Below, one piece after another: positions 9,178 through 18,938 of a stretch of 64,000 bases of DNA. Origin of the DNA: Streptomyces acidiscabies (GTDB taxonomy: Bacteria > Actinomycetota > Actinomycetes > Streptomycetales > Streptomycetaceae); assembly GCF_020010905.1 (NCBI RefSeq), contig NZ_JAGJBY010000001.1, forward strand, positions 4,608,001 through 4,672,000, written 5' to 3'. Made by a program: the position numbers and the translations under genes. Every line of letters begins with the position of its first letter. The stretch's first letter is position 1. Below the pieces are notes generated by a model that worked only from the letters and a program-made list of their open reading frames with translations, was not told where the DNA came from and did no database searches.

Positions 9178-10395
9178 TCACACGACCTGAAGCGCCCCCC
9201 ACAACGCCACCACCGACCCCACCAGCGCCACCGGCACCGTCAGCAGCCCCAGCCGCGTGAACTCACCCACGTCCACCCGCTCCTCGTGCCCGTGCACCAC
9301 CCGCCGCCACAACAGCGTCGCGAGGGACCCGGCGTACGTCAGGTTCGGCCCGATGTTCACCCCGAGCAGCACCGCGAGCACCGCCCCGGGCCCCACCGGG
9401 GCGGCCAGCGGCGCCAGTGCCAGGACGGCCGGCAGGTTGTTGATCAGGTTCGCGAGCAGCGCGGCCACCGCCGCGAACCCCAGCAGCGCGAGCAGCCCCG
9501 ACCCGCCAGGCAGCACATGCCCGAGCACGTCCCCGAGCCCGTTGTCGACGACACCGCGTACGACGATCCCCAGGGCCAGCACGAACGCCAGGAACCCGGG
9601 AGCCGCCGCCCGCACCACCTCGACCGGCCCGGCCTGCCGCCGCACCAGCGCCCGCACCGCCAGCACGAGCGCCCCCGCGAACGCCACCCACGCGGGCTCG
9701 ACCCCCACCGCCGACGCGACCACGAACCCGGCGAGCGTCGCCGCGACCGTCACCAGCGCGAACATCGGCACATCCGGCGCGGGCCCGTCGTCCTCGACGG
9801 CCTCCAGCTCCGGCAGATCGGCGGCGAAGAACCGCCGCATGACCAGGTACTCCGCCCCGATCGCCACCACCCACGGCACCACCATCAACGCCGCGAACCG
9901 CGTGAAGCTCAGCCCGCTCGCCGTGAACGCCAGCAGGTTGGTCAGGTTCGAGACGGGCAGCAGCAAGGACGCCGTATTGGACAGATGCGCGCAGGCATAG
10001 ACATGCGGCCTCGCCCGCACCTTCAGCCGGGTCGCCGTCGCGAACACGACAGGCGTCAGCAGCACGACCGTGGCGTCCAGACTCAGTACGGCCGTGATGA
10101 CCGACGCCAGCACGAACACCGAGGACAGCAGCCGCCGGGGCCGCCCCGCAGCACGCCGCGCCAGCCACGCCCCGCACGCCGTGAACAGACCCTCCACCGC
10201 GCAGAAGTGCGCCAGCACGAGTACGGCCGCGAGGAACCCGACGACAGGCCCGAGCCGCTCCGCCTCCTCCCACGCGTCCCCGGCGGAGATCGCCCCCAGC
10301 GCCACCACCAGCACGGCGGCGGGCACCGCCACCAGCGCCTCCGACTTTCCGGAGGGCCGCAGCACGGCCCACCCGAGCGAGACGGCGAGCAGCAC
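9178..10395 (-). CDS. ArsB/SLC13-type anion permease
   Basis: 405 aa from GTG 10395, with about 10-12 hydrophobic segments. The conserved ArsB/NhaD-type features are LLTPVVFATATRL, NTASLLLPVSNLTNLLAF and, in the second half, LANLINNLPAVLALAPL with VLLGVNIGPNLTYAGSLATLLW. These match the ion-transporter superfamily that includes arsenite/antimonite export. No arsR or arsC gene is adjacent, so arsenite specificity is not proven. An in-frame CTG at 10428 has a better Shine-Dalgarno (AAGGA) and would add LNTALAVSLSS, completing the first helix. The true start may therefore be that rare CTG codon. Confidence 0.82.
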   Translation of the reverse strand: MLLAVSLGWAVLRPSGKSEALVAVPAAVLVVALGAISAGDAWEEAERLGPVVGFLAAVLVLAHFCAVEGLFTACGAWLARRAAGRPRRLLSSVFVLASVITAVLSLDATVVLLTPVVFATATRLKVRARPHVYACAHLSNTASLLLPVSNLTNLLAFTASGLSFTRFAALMVVPWVVAIGAEYLVMRRFFAADLPELEAVEDDGPAPDVPMFALVTVAATLAGFVVASAVGVEPAWVAFAGALVLAVRALVRRQAGPVEVVRAAAPGFLAFVLALGIVVRGVVDNGLGDVLGHVLPGGSGLLALLGFAAVAALLANLINNLPAVLALAPLAAPVGPGAVLAVLLGVNIGPNLTYAGSLATLLWRRVVHGHEERVDVGEFTRLGLLTVPVALVGSVVALWGALQVV

Positions 10396-10508
10396 GGACG
10401 ACAGGGAGACGGCGAGCGCGGTGTTCAGGGCGGATCCTTACGGGACGTACGACGACGAGCAGCCCCCCATGAAAACAGGAGCCGGTAAGAGAGCCGCCCC
10501 CAGCCCCC

Positions 10509-12881
10509 TCACTCCTCCCCGAGCAGCCCCAACTCCGCCCAGATCGTCTTCCCCTCCGACGTGTGCCGCGTCCCCCACCGGTCCGTCAACTGCGCCACCA
10601 GCAGCAACCCCCGCCCGCCCTCGTCCCACGTCTTCGCCCGCCGCAGATGCGGCGCGGTGTGGCTCGTGTCGGACACCTCGCAGATCAGCGTCGCCGCGTC
10701 ATGGATCAGCCGCAGCCGGATCGGGTGCGAGCCGTACCGGATCGCGTTGGTGACCAGCTCGCTGACCACCAGTTCCGCCGTGAAGGACACCGCGTCGATC
10801 CCCCAGGCGACGAGCCGCTCGGCGACCTGCTTGCGGACGCTCGCGACGAGGGAGGGGTCGGGCGGGACGTCCCAGGTCGCGATGTGGTCGGCGGGCAGCG
10901 CGCGCGTACGCGCGAGGAGCAGCGCCACGTCGTCGGCGGAGCCGCCCGGCGGGAGCAACTCGTGCAGGACGCGGTCGCAGGTCTCGTCGAGGGAGTCGGC
11001 GTACCCGTCGAGCGCCGCGCACAGCGCGCGGAACCCGGAATCGACGTCCCGCGCGCGGGACTCGATCAGCCCGTCCGTGTACAGCGCGAGGACGCTGCCC
11101 TCGGCGAGCTGGATCTCGACCGACTCGAACGGCAGCCCGCCGAGCCCCAGCGGCGGCCCCGCCGGCAGGTCCACCCGGCGCGGCCGGCCGCCCGGCGGCA
11201 CCACGACCGGCGGCGGATGCCCGGCGCGCGCCATCGTGCACCGCCGCGTCACCGGGTCGTACACCGCGTACAGACACGTCGCCCCCACCTCCCCGGGACT
11301 CCCCTCGCTGCCGGCCTCCTCGGAGAGCCGTACGACGAGGTCGTCCAGGTGGGTGAGCAGCTCGTCCGGGGTGAGGTCGATGTCGGCGAGGGTGCGGACG
11401 GCGGTACGCAGCCGTCCCATCGTCGCGGACGCCTGGATGCCGTGTCCGACGACGTCCCCGACGACCATCGCGACCCGCGTCCCCGACAGCGGGATCACGT
11501 CGAACCAGTCGCCGCCCACGCCCGCGCGCGCGGCGGGCAGGTAGCGGGAGGCGGCGTCGACGGCGGCCGTACGCGGCAGGGAGCGCGGCAGGAGGCTGCG
11601 CTGGAGGGCGATCGCGGTGTCGCGCTCGCGCGAGTAGCGGCGCGCGTTGTCGACGCAGACGGCGGCCCGCGCGGTGACCTCCTCCGCGAGCAGCACGTCG
11701 TCCGGGGTGAACGGGTCGGGGCGGCGGAACCGGGTCAGCACCGCCACCCCGAGGGTCGCCCCCCGCGCGCGCAGGGGCACCGACATGATCGAGTGGATGC
11801 CGACCTCCCGTACGCGCGCCCCGCGCGCGGCGTCCCAGGCCAGCCACTGGTCCAGCTCCCCGCCGGGCACGGTCGCGACGATCGTGCGCCCCGCCTCCAG
11901 CGAGTCCGCCTGCGGGGAACCCGCCGGGTACGTCTGGACCTCGCCCGGCTTGGCCACGGCTTCCGGGCTGCCCGGGTTCACGGACTGGTGCGCGGCCCGC
12001 CGCAGCGGCGTCGGCGACACGAACCGCGCCGGGAGTTCCGTGCCGTCCGGCGGGTCCAGCAGGTCGACGCTCACGAAATCGGCGAGCGCGGGCACACAGA
12101 CGTCCGCCAGCTCCTGAGCCGTACGAGTGACGTCGAGGGTGGAACCGATCCGGACGCTCGCTTCGTTGACCAGTTGCAGCCGTTCCCTGGCGAGGTAGTT
12201 CTCGGTGAAGTCGTGGGCCGACAGGGCGACGCCGAGGATCCGCCCCTCCTCGTCGGTGACCGGCGCGAGCCTGGCCAGCCAGGCGTGCGCGTGCTCCTCG
12301 CCGCCGGTGCGCGTGTAGGTCTGTACGTCCTTGGCGAGGCCGGTGGCGAGCACGTCGGCCATGTGCTCCTCCAGCTCCTCGCTCTGGGGCCGCCCGCCGA
12401 TCTCGGCCAGTCTCAGGCCCCGGATGCGTTCCTCGGGCAGCCCGATCGACGCCGCCATGGCGTCGTTGACCAGCCGCAGCCTCAGCCGGGCGTCGTACAC
12501 GGCCAGGGCACACGGCGACTGGGCCAGCGCGGGCAGCGCGAGCGGGTCGTCGGGGGCGCGCGGGCCGCTGCCGGTCAGCGGCGTCACGACCAGCCAGGAC
12601 CCGGGCCCGCCGTCGCGGGGGCGCCGGTGGTGGGCGAGCAGCCAGACCCGTACGACGTACCCGTCGCGGTGACGCAGCGCGACGGTGCCGTCCCAGCGGG
12701 CCGCCGTCGGGACCGGCAGCGTGCCGTCCGCGAGCAGGGCCGCCGCCGGGCCGCCCACGACCTCGTCGGATTCCCAGCCGAGCAGCGCGTGAGCACCGCC
12801 GTTCCACTCGACGAGGGCACCGTCGTCCGCGACGACCACCCGTGCCGTCTCGGCATCGTCGAACGGATAGACCGGGCTCAT
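10509..12881 (-). CDS. PAS-PAS-GAF-SpoIIE phosphatase with C-terminal HATPase domain
   Basis: 790 aa, starting at ATG 12881 with GGAG eight bases upstream. The order is: PAS (about 10-115, WNGGAHALLGW), a second PAS (about 130-240, LRLVNDAMAASIGLPEERIRG), GAF (about 255-420), and a SpoIIE/PP2C domain (about 440-650). The PP2C part has LLPRSLPRTAAVDAASRYLPA, GGDWFDVIPL, VGDVVGHGIQASATMG, ARAGHPPPVVV and DVALLLARTRALP. A GHKL ATPase (about 660-790) ends it with ELVVSELVTNAIRYGSHP and DEGGRGLLLVAQLTDRWG. It can combine phosphatase and anti-sigma-kinase-like activities in partner switching. One of three SpoIIE proteins in the window. The signal and target are not evident. Confidence 0.9.
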   Translation of the reverse strand: MSPVYPFDDAETARVVVADDGALVEWNGGAHALLGWESDEVVGGPAAALLADGTLPVPTAARWDGTVALRHRDGYVVRVWLLAHHRRPRDGGPGSWLVVTPLTGSGPRAPDDPLALPALAQSPCALAVYDARLRLRLVNDAMAASIGLPEERIRGLRLAEIGGRPQSEELEEHMADVLATGLAKDVQTYTRTGGEEHAHAWLARLAPVTDEEGRILGVALSAHDFTENYLARERLQLVNEASVRIGSTLDVTRTAQELADVCVPALADFVSVDLLDPPDGTELPARFVSPTPLRRAAHQSVNPGSPEAVAKPGEVQTYPAGSPQADSLEAGRTIVATVPGGELDQWLAWDAARGARVREVGIHSIMSVPLRARGATLGVAVLTRFRRPDPFTPDDVLLAEEVTARAAVCVDNARRYSRERDTAIALQRSLLPRSLPRTAAVDAASRYLPAARAGVGGDWFDVIPLSGTRVAMVVGDVVGHGIQASATMGRLRTAVRTLADIDLTPDELLTHLDDLVVRLSEEAGSEGSPGEVGATCLYAVYDPVTRRCTMARAGHPPPVVVPPGGRPRRVDLPAGPPLGLGGLPFESVEIQLAEGSVLALYTDGLIESRARDVDSGFRALCAALDGYADSLDETCDRVLHELLPPGGSADDVALLLARTRALPADHIATWDVPPDPSLVASVRKQVAERLVAWGIDAVSFTAELVVSELVTNAIRYGSHPIRLRLIHDAATLICEVSDTSHTAPHLRRAKTWDEGGRGLLLVAQLTDRWGTRHTSEGKTIWAELGLLGEE

Positions 12882-13100
12882 GCTCGCCACTCCATCGCGG
12901 ACACTCACAGTGAACAGACCAGCCACTTCCGCCCCAGCCTAGACCGTCCGGCCGCAGAGCGAACGGGGAGTGCGGACGAGGGAATGGCGAGCACCCGACC
13001 CGCGCCCTTGACGGGTGTGCGCGGACCGGCGTCACATTCTGTTGTTTGACGATCAGTTGTGAGTAGTTCTGGTTCCCGACGCCTGTTTGGAAGAGCCGCC

Positions 13101-16100
13101 ATGACGTTCAGCCGCAGATCGGTCCTCCTCGCCTCCGCCGCCGCCCCCGCAGCCGGCGCCCTCCTGTCCACCTCCGTCTCCACCACCGCCCACGCCGCAG
13201 CCCCGGCCCGCCACACCCTCCCCCTGCGCGACGGCTGGCGCTTCGCGCTGGTCAACCCGGGCGGGATCACCGACCCGACCGGCGCCTACGACCACGCCGC
13301 CGACCCCGCGTACGACGACGCGGCCTGGCGCGAGGTCGCCGTCCCCCACGACTGGTCCATCGAACTGGCCCCCACCACCGAGAACGGCACCACCAGCGGC
13401 ACCGGCTTCTTCCCCGGAGGCCTCGGCTGGTACCGGCTCTCCTTCACCGTGCCGAGCACCTACGCCGGGAAGCGCGTCTCCGTCGAGTTCGACGGCGTCT
13501 ACATGGACTCCACGGTCTTCGTGAACGGCACGGAACTCGGCACCCACCCCTACGGCTACACCGGCTTCGCCTACGACCTCACCGGCCGGCTCCACACCGA
13601 CGGCGCAACGGAGAACGTCCTCGCCGTCCGCGTCCGCAACCGCCTCCCCAGCAGCCGCTGGTACTCCGGCAGCGGCATCTACCGCGAGGCCCGCCTCATC
13701 GTCATGGACCCGGTCCACGTCCCCCGCTGGGGCACGCACGTCACCACCCCGGAGATCACCGCCGACCGCGCGACCGTAGACATCCGCACGGCGGTCGCCA
13801 ACACCTCCGGTACCCCGCAGGACGTCGAGATCACCTCCCGGATCGTCGCCCCGAACGGCCGCACGGTCGCTCGTACGACGTCCACGGTGACCGTCGCCGA
13901 CACCGCGACCGAGGCCCACACCGCCGTCGTCCCCGACCCGGAGCGCTGGGACTTCACGGACCCGCACCGCTACCGCCTGGAGACCGAACTCCGTATCCAG
14001 GGCACGGTGGTCGACACCTACGGCACGGTCTTCGGCATCCGCACCTTCCGCCTGGACCCCGACGACGGCTTCGAACTCAACGGCAAACACGCCAAGTTGA
14101 AGGGCGTCGACCTCCACCACGACCTCGGCGCGCTCGGCGCGGCCGTCAGCGCGGACGCGATCCGGCGGCAGATGACCATCATGAAGTCGATGGGCGTGAA
14201 CGCCTTCCGCACCTCCCACAACCCGCCCTCCACGGAGATGATCCGCATCTGCGAGGAGCTCGGGATCGTGATGCTGGTGGAGGCGTTCGACTGCTGGAAG
14301 ACCCCCAAGACCCGTTACGACTACGGCCGTTTCTTCGACGAGTGGTCGGACCGCGACATCGCCGAGATGGTTCTCGCGGCCCGCAACTCCCCGGCCGTCG
14401 TGATGTGGTCGATCGGCAACGAGATCACCGAGTTCACCTCCACGGCGGGCCTGACGATCGCCGACCGCCTCATCGCCGGCATCAAGGCGTACGACACGAC
14501 GCGCCCGGTCGTCATCGGCTCCCACCGCCACCGCAGCGTCCCCGCCCCCGGCACCCCGGCCGACCTGATCCTCGCCAAGCTCGACGGCCTCGGCCTCAAC
14601 TACAACACCGCGAAGTCGGTCGACGCCCTCCACGCCCGCTACCCGCACCTGTTCCTCTTCGAGTCGGAATCCTCGTCGGAGACGTCAACTCGCGGCGCCT
14701 ATCAGGAACCTGAGCACCTCAACACCGGCGAGAACTACACCCCCGGCAAGCGCGCGACCTCCTCCTACGACAACAACCTCGCCTCCTGGACGATGAGCGG
14801 CGAGTACGGCCACAAGAAGGACCGCGACCGGAAGTGGTTCGCCGGACAGTTCCTGTGGTCCGGCATCGACTACATCGGCGAACCCACCCCGTACGACGTG
14901 TTCCCGGTGAAGGCGTCGTTCTTCGGCGCGGTCGACACCGCCGGGTTCCCCAAGGACATGTACCACCTCTTCCGCAGCCAGTGGGTGAGCGAGCCCATGG
15001 TCCACCTGCTGCCGATGAGCTGGAACCACGCGGCGGGGGAGACCGTCGAGGTGTGGGCCTACGCGAACGTCCCCGAGGTCGAACTCTTCCTGAACGGTAG
15101 GTCGTTGGGGGTGCGGTCGTTCGACGTGAAGAAGACCGTGGACGGCCGCGAGTACCTGGAGACGACCGAGGCGACCGGCGACGACAAGACGTTCACCGAC
15201 GGCCCGTATCCCGGGAGTTACACAAGTCCCAACGGCAGCGCGGGCAAACTGCACCTGACGTGGAAAGTCCCCTTCCAGGAGGGTGAGTTGAAGGCGGTCG
15301 CCCGGCGGGGCGGCAAGGTCGTCGCGACCGACGTCCTGCGCACGGCCGGTGCCCCGTCCGCCGTACGTCTCACCGCCGACCGCAAGTCCCTTGCCGCCGA
15401 CGGCCGTTCACACGTCTTCGTCACCGCCGAGGTGGTCGACGCGCGCGGGACCGTCGTCCCCGATGCCGAGCACCTGTTGACGTTCACCGTCGACGGCGGC
15501 TCCCTCGCCGGGCTCGACAACGGGCGCCAGGAGAGCGCCGAGAAGTACCAGGCAAGCACCCGAACCGCCTTCCACGGCAAGGCACTTGCCATCGTGCGCT
15601 CGGGCGGCGAACCCGGGACGCTGAAGGTGACGGCGACGGGGGAGGGGCTGAAGAAGGGCACGGTCTCCGTACGGACGACCTGGGCGCGCTCGGCGTCCGC
15701 GACTCCGGCGCCCGCGTTCGCGCCGGAACACCCCGAGGTGCCCGACTACCCGTACGCCGACGCCAGTTACTCCGGCCGGCCCGACACCCTCCCGGCCGCC
15801 GTGCTCGACGGGAACCCCGCGACCGGCTGGTCCAACGGGTTCCTCAAGTCGGCCACCGCGCTGCTGCCCGCGCACGCCGGGTCGCGGGCGGCGGACTGGG
15901 TCGCGGTGGACTACGGCAGGGTGCGGGACTTCGACCGGGTGGAGGTGTCGTTCACCGTCGACGCCGGGCACAGCCTCCCGAAGAGCGTCGGGATCGAGGT
16001 GTGGGACGGGCGAACGTACGTACCCGCCACGGGAGTTGGCGTCGAGTGGGCCACCGCCTCCGACGCGCCGTCCGTGATCACGTTCGGGGCGCTGCGGGGG

Positions 16101-16181
16101 AGCCGGGTGAGGCTCACGTTCACCAGCGCGTATCCGGGTGAGACCCAAGGCGCAGTCAGGGTGAGCAAGTTGGACGCGTAG
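13101..16181 (+). CDS. Secreted GH2 beta-galactosidase-like glycoside hydrolase with C-terminal discoidin domain
   Basis: 1026 aa from ATG 13101. The N-terminus SRRSVLLASAAAPAAGALL is a Tat-type signal (S-R-R-S-V-L). Domains run in the usual GH2 order: sugar-binding jelly roll (GWRFALVNPGG; VPHDWSIE; GGLGWYRLSF), Ig-like domain, then a TIM barrel with NGKHAKLKGVDLHHDLGALG and NAFRTSHNPPS. The acid/base Glu441 lies in MWSIGNEITEF and the nucleophile is probably Glu527 in SSETSTRG. Ig-like domains follow, and an F5/8-type (discoidin) domain at about 900-1026 (VLDGNPATGWSNGF). It is likely to hydrolyse beta-galactosides outside the cell. A terminator hairpin follows, and the GH9 gene begins 172 bp later. 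Confidence 0.9.
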   Translation: MTFSRRSVLLASAAAPAAGALLSTSVSTTAHAAAPARHTLPLRDGWRFALVNPGGITDPTGAYDHAADPAYDDAAWREVAVPHDWSIELAPTTENGTTSGTGFFPGGLGWYRLSFTVPSTYAGKRVSVEFDGVYMDSTVFVNGTELGTHPYGYTGFAYDLTGRLHTDGATENVLAVRVRNRLPSSRWYSGSGIYREARLIVMDPVHVPRWGTHVTTPEITADRATVDIRTAVANTSGTPQDVEITSRIVAPNGRTVARTTSTVTVADTATEAHTAVVPDPERWDFTDPHRYRLETELRIQGTVVDTYGTVFGIRTFRLDPDDGFELNGKHAKLKGVDLHHDLGALGAAVSADAIRRQMTIMKSMGVNAFRTSHNPPSTEMIRICEELGIVMLVEAFDCWKTPKTRYDYGRFFDEWSDRDIAEMVLAARNSPAVVMWSIGNEITEFTSTAGLTIADRLIAGIKAYDTTRPVVIGSHRHRSVPAPGTPADLILAKLDGLGLNYNTAKSVDALHARYPHLFLFESESSSETSTRGAYQEPEHLNTGENYTPGKRATSSYDNNLASWTMSGEYGHKKDRDRKWFAGQFLWSGIDYIGEPTPYDVFPVKASFFGAVDTAGFPKDMYHLFRSQWVSEPMVHLLPMSWNHAAGETVEVWAYANVPEVELFLNGRSLGVRSFDVKKTVDGREYLETTEATGDDKTFTDGPYPGSYTSPNGSAGKLHLTWKVPFQEGELKAVARRGGKVVATDVLRTAGAPSAVRLTADRKSLAADGRSHVFVTAEVVDARGTVVPDAEHLLTFTVDGGSLAGLDNGRQESAEKYQASTRTAFHGKALAIVRSGGEPGTLKVTATGEGLKKGTVSVRTTWARSASATPAPAFAPEHPEVPDYPYADASYSGRPDTLPAAVLDGNPATGWSNGFLKSATALLPAHAGSRAADWVAVDYGRVRDFDRVEVSFTVDAGHSLPKSVGIEVWDGRTYVPATGVGVEWATASDAPSVITFGALRGSRVRLTFTSAYPGETQGAVRVSKLDA

Positions 16182-16193
16182 CTCCTGCGCGGA

Positions 16194-16233
16194 GGTTCGG
16201 ACGGGACGGGCGGGAAGCCGTCCTGTCCGAACC
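16194..16233 (+). terminator. Intrinsic terminator after the GH2 gene
   Basis: 16-bp stem (16194-16209 with 16218-16233, one G-T wobble) around an 8-base loop, starting 12 bp after the GH2 stop codon. There is no U-tract, as is usual in Streptomyces. Confidence 0.75.
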
Positions 16234-16283
16234 GTTGACGGGATGTCATGGCGGGAACAAGCATGGTCGTCGTGCGCCGCGCG

Positions 16284-16297
16284 TGGGAGCGCTCCCA
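16284..16297. promoter_or_regulatory. CebR operator upstream of the GH9 cellulase
   Basis: TGGGAGCGCTCCCA is a perfect 14-bp palindrome identical to the consensus CebR box of Streptomyces. CebR is the LacI-family repressor released by cello-oligosaccharides. The box lies 55 bp upstream of the GTG start at 16353, where a bound repressor would block transcription. Confidence 0.88.
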
Positions 16298-16352
16298 TGG
16301 AGTCGCGGTGCTGAAGAGCCACGCCCGGAGCCGCACCCACGAGGAGCCAGAC

Positions 16353-18593
16353 GTGAAACGACGCAGAACGGCCGCACTGACCCTGGCCGCCCTACTGGGC
16401 GGCGCCCTCGTGGCGCTGCCCGCGACCCCCGCCGGGGCCGACGAGGTCGAGCAGGTCAAGAACGGCGGCTTCGACACCGGGACCGCCCCCTGGTGGACCA
16501 GCAACGTCACCACCGTCCCCGCCGACGGACGCCTGTGCGCCGACGTCCCCGGCGGCACCGCCAACCGCTGGGACTCCGGGATCGGCCAGAACGACCTCAC
16601 CCTCGTCAAGGGCGAGTCGTACCGCTTCTCCTTCAAGGCGTCCGGCGTCCCCGAGGGGCACGTGGTCCGCGCGATCGTCGGCCTCGCCGTCTCCCCGTAC
16701 GACACCTGGCAGGAGGCGAGCCCGGTCCTGACCGAGGCCGACGGCTCGTACTCCTACACCTTCACCTCGCCCGTCGACACCGCGCAGGCGCAGGTCTCCT
16801 TCCAGGTCGGCGGGAGCGCGGACCCGTGGCGGTTCTGCGTGGACGACGTCTCGCTGCTCGGCGGGGTGCCGCCGGAGGTGTACGAGCCGGACACCGGGCC
16901 GCGCGTGCGCGTCAACCAGGTCGCCTACCTGCCCGCCGGGCCGAAGAACGCGACCCTCGTGACCGCCGCGACGACCCGCCTGCCGTGGCAGCTGAAGAAC
17001 GCGGCCGGCAAGACGGTCGCGCACGGCTGGACCGTACCGCGCGGCACGGACGTGTCCTCCGCGCAGAACGTCCACACCGTCGACTTCGGCGCCTACCGCA
17101 AGGCCGGCACCGGCTACACGCTCACCGCCGACGGCGAGACCAGCCGCCCGTTCGACATCGGCAAGGCCGCCTACGAGAAGCTCAGCCGCGACGCCGTGAA
17201 GTACTACTACACGCAGCGCAGCGGCATCGCGATCCGCGACGACCTGCGGCCCGGCTACGGCAGGGCGGCGGGCCACACCGGCACCGCGCCCAACCAGGGC
17301 GACACCTCCGTACCCTGCCAACCCGGCGTCTGCGACTACGCGTTGGACGTCAGCGGCGGCTGGTACGACGCCGGGGACCACGGCAAGTACGTGGTGAACG
17401 GCGGCATCGCGACGTGGGAGGTGCTCAGCACCTACGAGCGTTCCCTGCACGCCCGCACCGGCACCCCGGCCCGCCTCGGCGACGGTCAGCTCGCGCTTCC
17501 CGAGAGCGGCAACAAGGTCCCCGACGTCCTCGACGAGGCGCGCTGGGAACTGGAGTTCATGCTGAAGATGCAGGTCCCGGACGGGCAGCCCCTCGCCGGG
17601 ATGGCCCACCACAAGATCCACGACCAGAACTGGACCGGCCTGCCCCTGCTGCCGAGCGACGACCCGCAGAAGCGCGAACTGCACCCGCCGTCCACCGCCG
17701 CCACCCTCAACCTCGCGGCAACAGCCGCCCAGGCGGCCCGCCTCTACAAGCCGTACGACAAGGCGTTCGCCGCGAAGGCGCTGACCGCGGCCCGCAAGGC
17801 GTGGACGGCCGCGCAGGCGCACCCGGCGGTCTACGCCGACCCCAACGACGGTACCGGCGGCGGGGCTTACAACGACAACAACGTCACCGACGAGTTCTAC
17901 TGGGCCGCCGCCGAGCTGTATCTCACCACCGGCGAGAAGCAGTTCGCGGACTCCGTCCTCAACTCCCCGCTCCACACGGCGGATGTCTTCGGCCCCGTCA
18001 GCTTCGACTGGGGCGGCACGGCGGCGGCCGGACGCCTCGACCTCGCCCTCGTCCCCAGCAGGCTCTCCGGCCGCGACAAGGTCCGCGCGTCCGTCGTGAA
18101 GGGCGCGGACGGCTACCTCACCACGCTCGCGGGTCAGTCGTACGGGATGCCGTACGCGCCCAACAACAACCTGTACGACTGGGGTTCAGCGCACCAGATA
18201 CTCAACAACGCGGTCGTCGTCGCGAGCGCGTACGACATCACCGGCGCCTCCAAGTACCGCGACGGGGCCGTGCAGAGCATGGACTACGTGCTCGGCCGCA
18301 ACGCGCTGAACATGTCGTACGTCACCGGCTACGGCGAGGCCAACGCCCATCACCAGCACAGCCGTTGGTACGCGAACCAGCTCGACCCGAAGCTGCCGTC
18401 GCCGCCCGCCGGGACGCTGGCCGGCGGTCCCAACTCGTCGATCCAGGACCCGTACGCGCAGAGCAAACTCCAGGGCTGCGTCGGCCAGTTCTGCTACATC
18501 GACGACATCCAGTCCTGGTCGACGAACGAGACGGCCGTCAACTGGAACGCGGCGCTGACCCGGCTCGCGTCCTTCGTCGCCGACCAGGGGTAG
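16353..18593 (+). CDS. Secreted GH9 endoglucanase with N-terminal CBM and Ig-like domain
   Basis: 746 aa from GTG 16353, which has GAGGAG seven bases upstream. A longer ATG frame (16248) would read through the CebR box and lacks a signal peptide at its front. Signal peptide: RTAALTLAALLGGALVALPA. Then a CBM4/9-type domain (KNGGFDTGTAPWWTSN; FCVDDVSLLGG), a CelD_N Ig-like domain (RVNQVAYLPAGPKNATLV), and the GH9 (alpha/alpha)6 barrel. Catalytic Asp339 and Asp342 lie in GGWYDAGDHGKYVVNGG, and the general acid Glu726 in STNETAVNWNAAL. It should cleave internal beta-1,4 bonds of cellulose outside the cell. The CebR box implies induction by cellobiose or cellotriose. Confidence 0.93.
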   Translation: MKRRRTAALTLAALLGGALVALPATPAGADEVEQVKNGGFDTGTAPWWTSNVTTVPADGRLCADVPGGTANRWDSGIGQNDLTLVKGESYRFSFKASGVPEGHVVRAIVGLAVSPYDTWQEASPVLTEADGSYSYTFTSPVDTAQAQVSFQVGGSADPWRFCVDDVSLLGGVPPEVYEPDTGPRVRVNQVAYLPAGPKNATLVTAATTRLPWQLKNAAGKTVAHGWTVPRGTDVSSAQNVHTVDFGAYRKAGTGYTLTADGETSRPFDIGKAAYEKLSRDAVKYYYTQRSGIAIRDDLRPGYGRAAGHTGTAPNQGDTSVPCQPGVCDYALDVSGGWYDAGDHGKYVVNGGIATWEVLSTYERSLHARTGTPARLGDGQLALPESGNKVPDVLDEARWELEFMLKMQVPDGQPLAGMAHHKIHDQNWTGLPLLPSDDPQKRELHPPSTAATLNLAATAAQAARLYKPYDKAFAAKALTAARKAWTAAQAHPAVYADPNDGTGGGAYNDNNVTDEFYWAAAELYLTTGEKQFADSVLNSPLHTADVFGPVSFDWGGTAAAGRLDLALVPSRLSGRDKVRASVVKGADGYLTTLAGQSYGMPYAPNNNLYDWGSAHQILNNAVVVASAYDITGASKYRDGAVQSMDYVLGRNALNMSYVTGYGEANAHHQHSRWYANQLDPKLPSPPAGTLAGGPNSSIQDPYAQSKLQGCVGQFCYIDDIQSWSTNETAVNWNAALTRLASFVADQG

Positions 18594-18615
18594 CAGGGGA
18601 ACGCCTGTACGCCTC

Positions 18616-18678
18616 CGGTACCGCTCGGTCACCTACATGACCTGGGGATATTTACGGGTAAGTACCCGAGCGGTACCG
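18616..18678. promoter_or_regulatory. Inverted repeat in the toxin-antitoxin promoter
   Basis: Arms CGGTACCGCTCGG (18616-18628) and CCGAGCGGTACCG (18666-18678) are exact 13-base reverse complements separated by 37 bp. The second arm ends directly before the antitoxin start region. Antitoxins of the ribbon-helix-helix type commonly repress their own operon through such paired sites. The role is inferred. Confidence 0.6.
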
Positions 18679-18686
18679 TGAGGGGT

Positions 18687-18938
18687 ATGCCAGCCCTCAA
18701 TGTGGAGTTCAGCGAACGCGAGCTGGAGGACCTGCGGCAGATCGCCAAGGAGCGCGGGACGTCGATGAAGGCGCTCGTCCGCGAGGCCGCCGCCGCCGAC
18801 ATCGCCCGGCATCGGGCACTTCAGGAAGGCGCGGCGGCGTTCCGGACGTTCTTCGCCGCCCACGCCGACGAATTCGCGGCGGCCTTCCCCGACGACGAGA
18901 GCCCCGCCCGGGCGAGGGGCAGGTCGGTCCGCCGGTGA
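18687..18938 (+). CDS. Ribbon-helix-helix antitoxin
   Basis: 83 aa from ATG 18687; a GTG nine bases earlier is an alternative start. MPALNVEFSERELEDLRQIA followed by KERGTSMKALVREAAAADI is a ribbon-helix-helix fold: a short beta-strand for DNA contact and two amphipathic helices. The C-terminal half (AAAFRTFFAAHADEFAAAFPDDE) would bind and neutralise the toxin. Its stop overlaps the toxin GTG by four bases (GTGA), so the two proteins are translationally coupled. The pair probably represses itself through the inverted repeat at 18616-18678. Confidence 0.82.
   Translation: MPALNVEFSERELEDLRQIAKERGTSMKALVREAAAADIARHRALQEGAAAFRTFFAAHADEFAAAFPDDESPARARGRSVRR

Noticed and set aside
16248..16352. 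Longer GH9 start at ATG 16248
   Set aside because: It would place 35 residues before the signal peptide and run through the CebR box; GTG 16353 has a strong Shine-Dalgarno.
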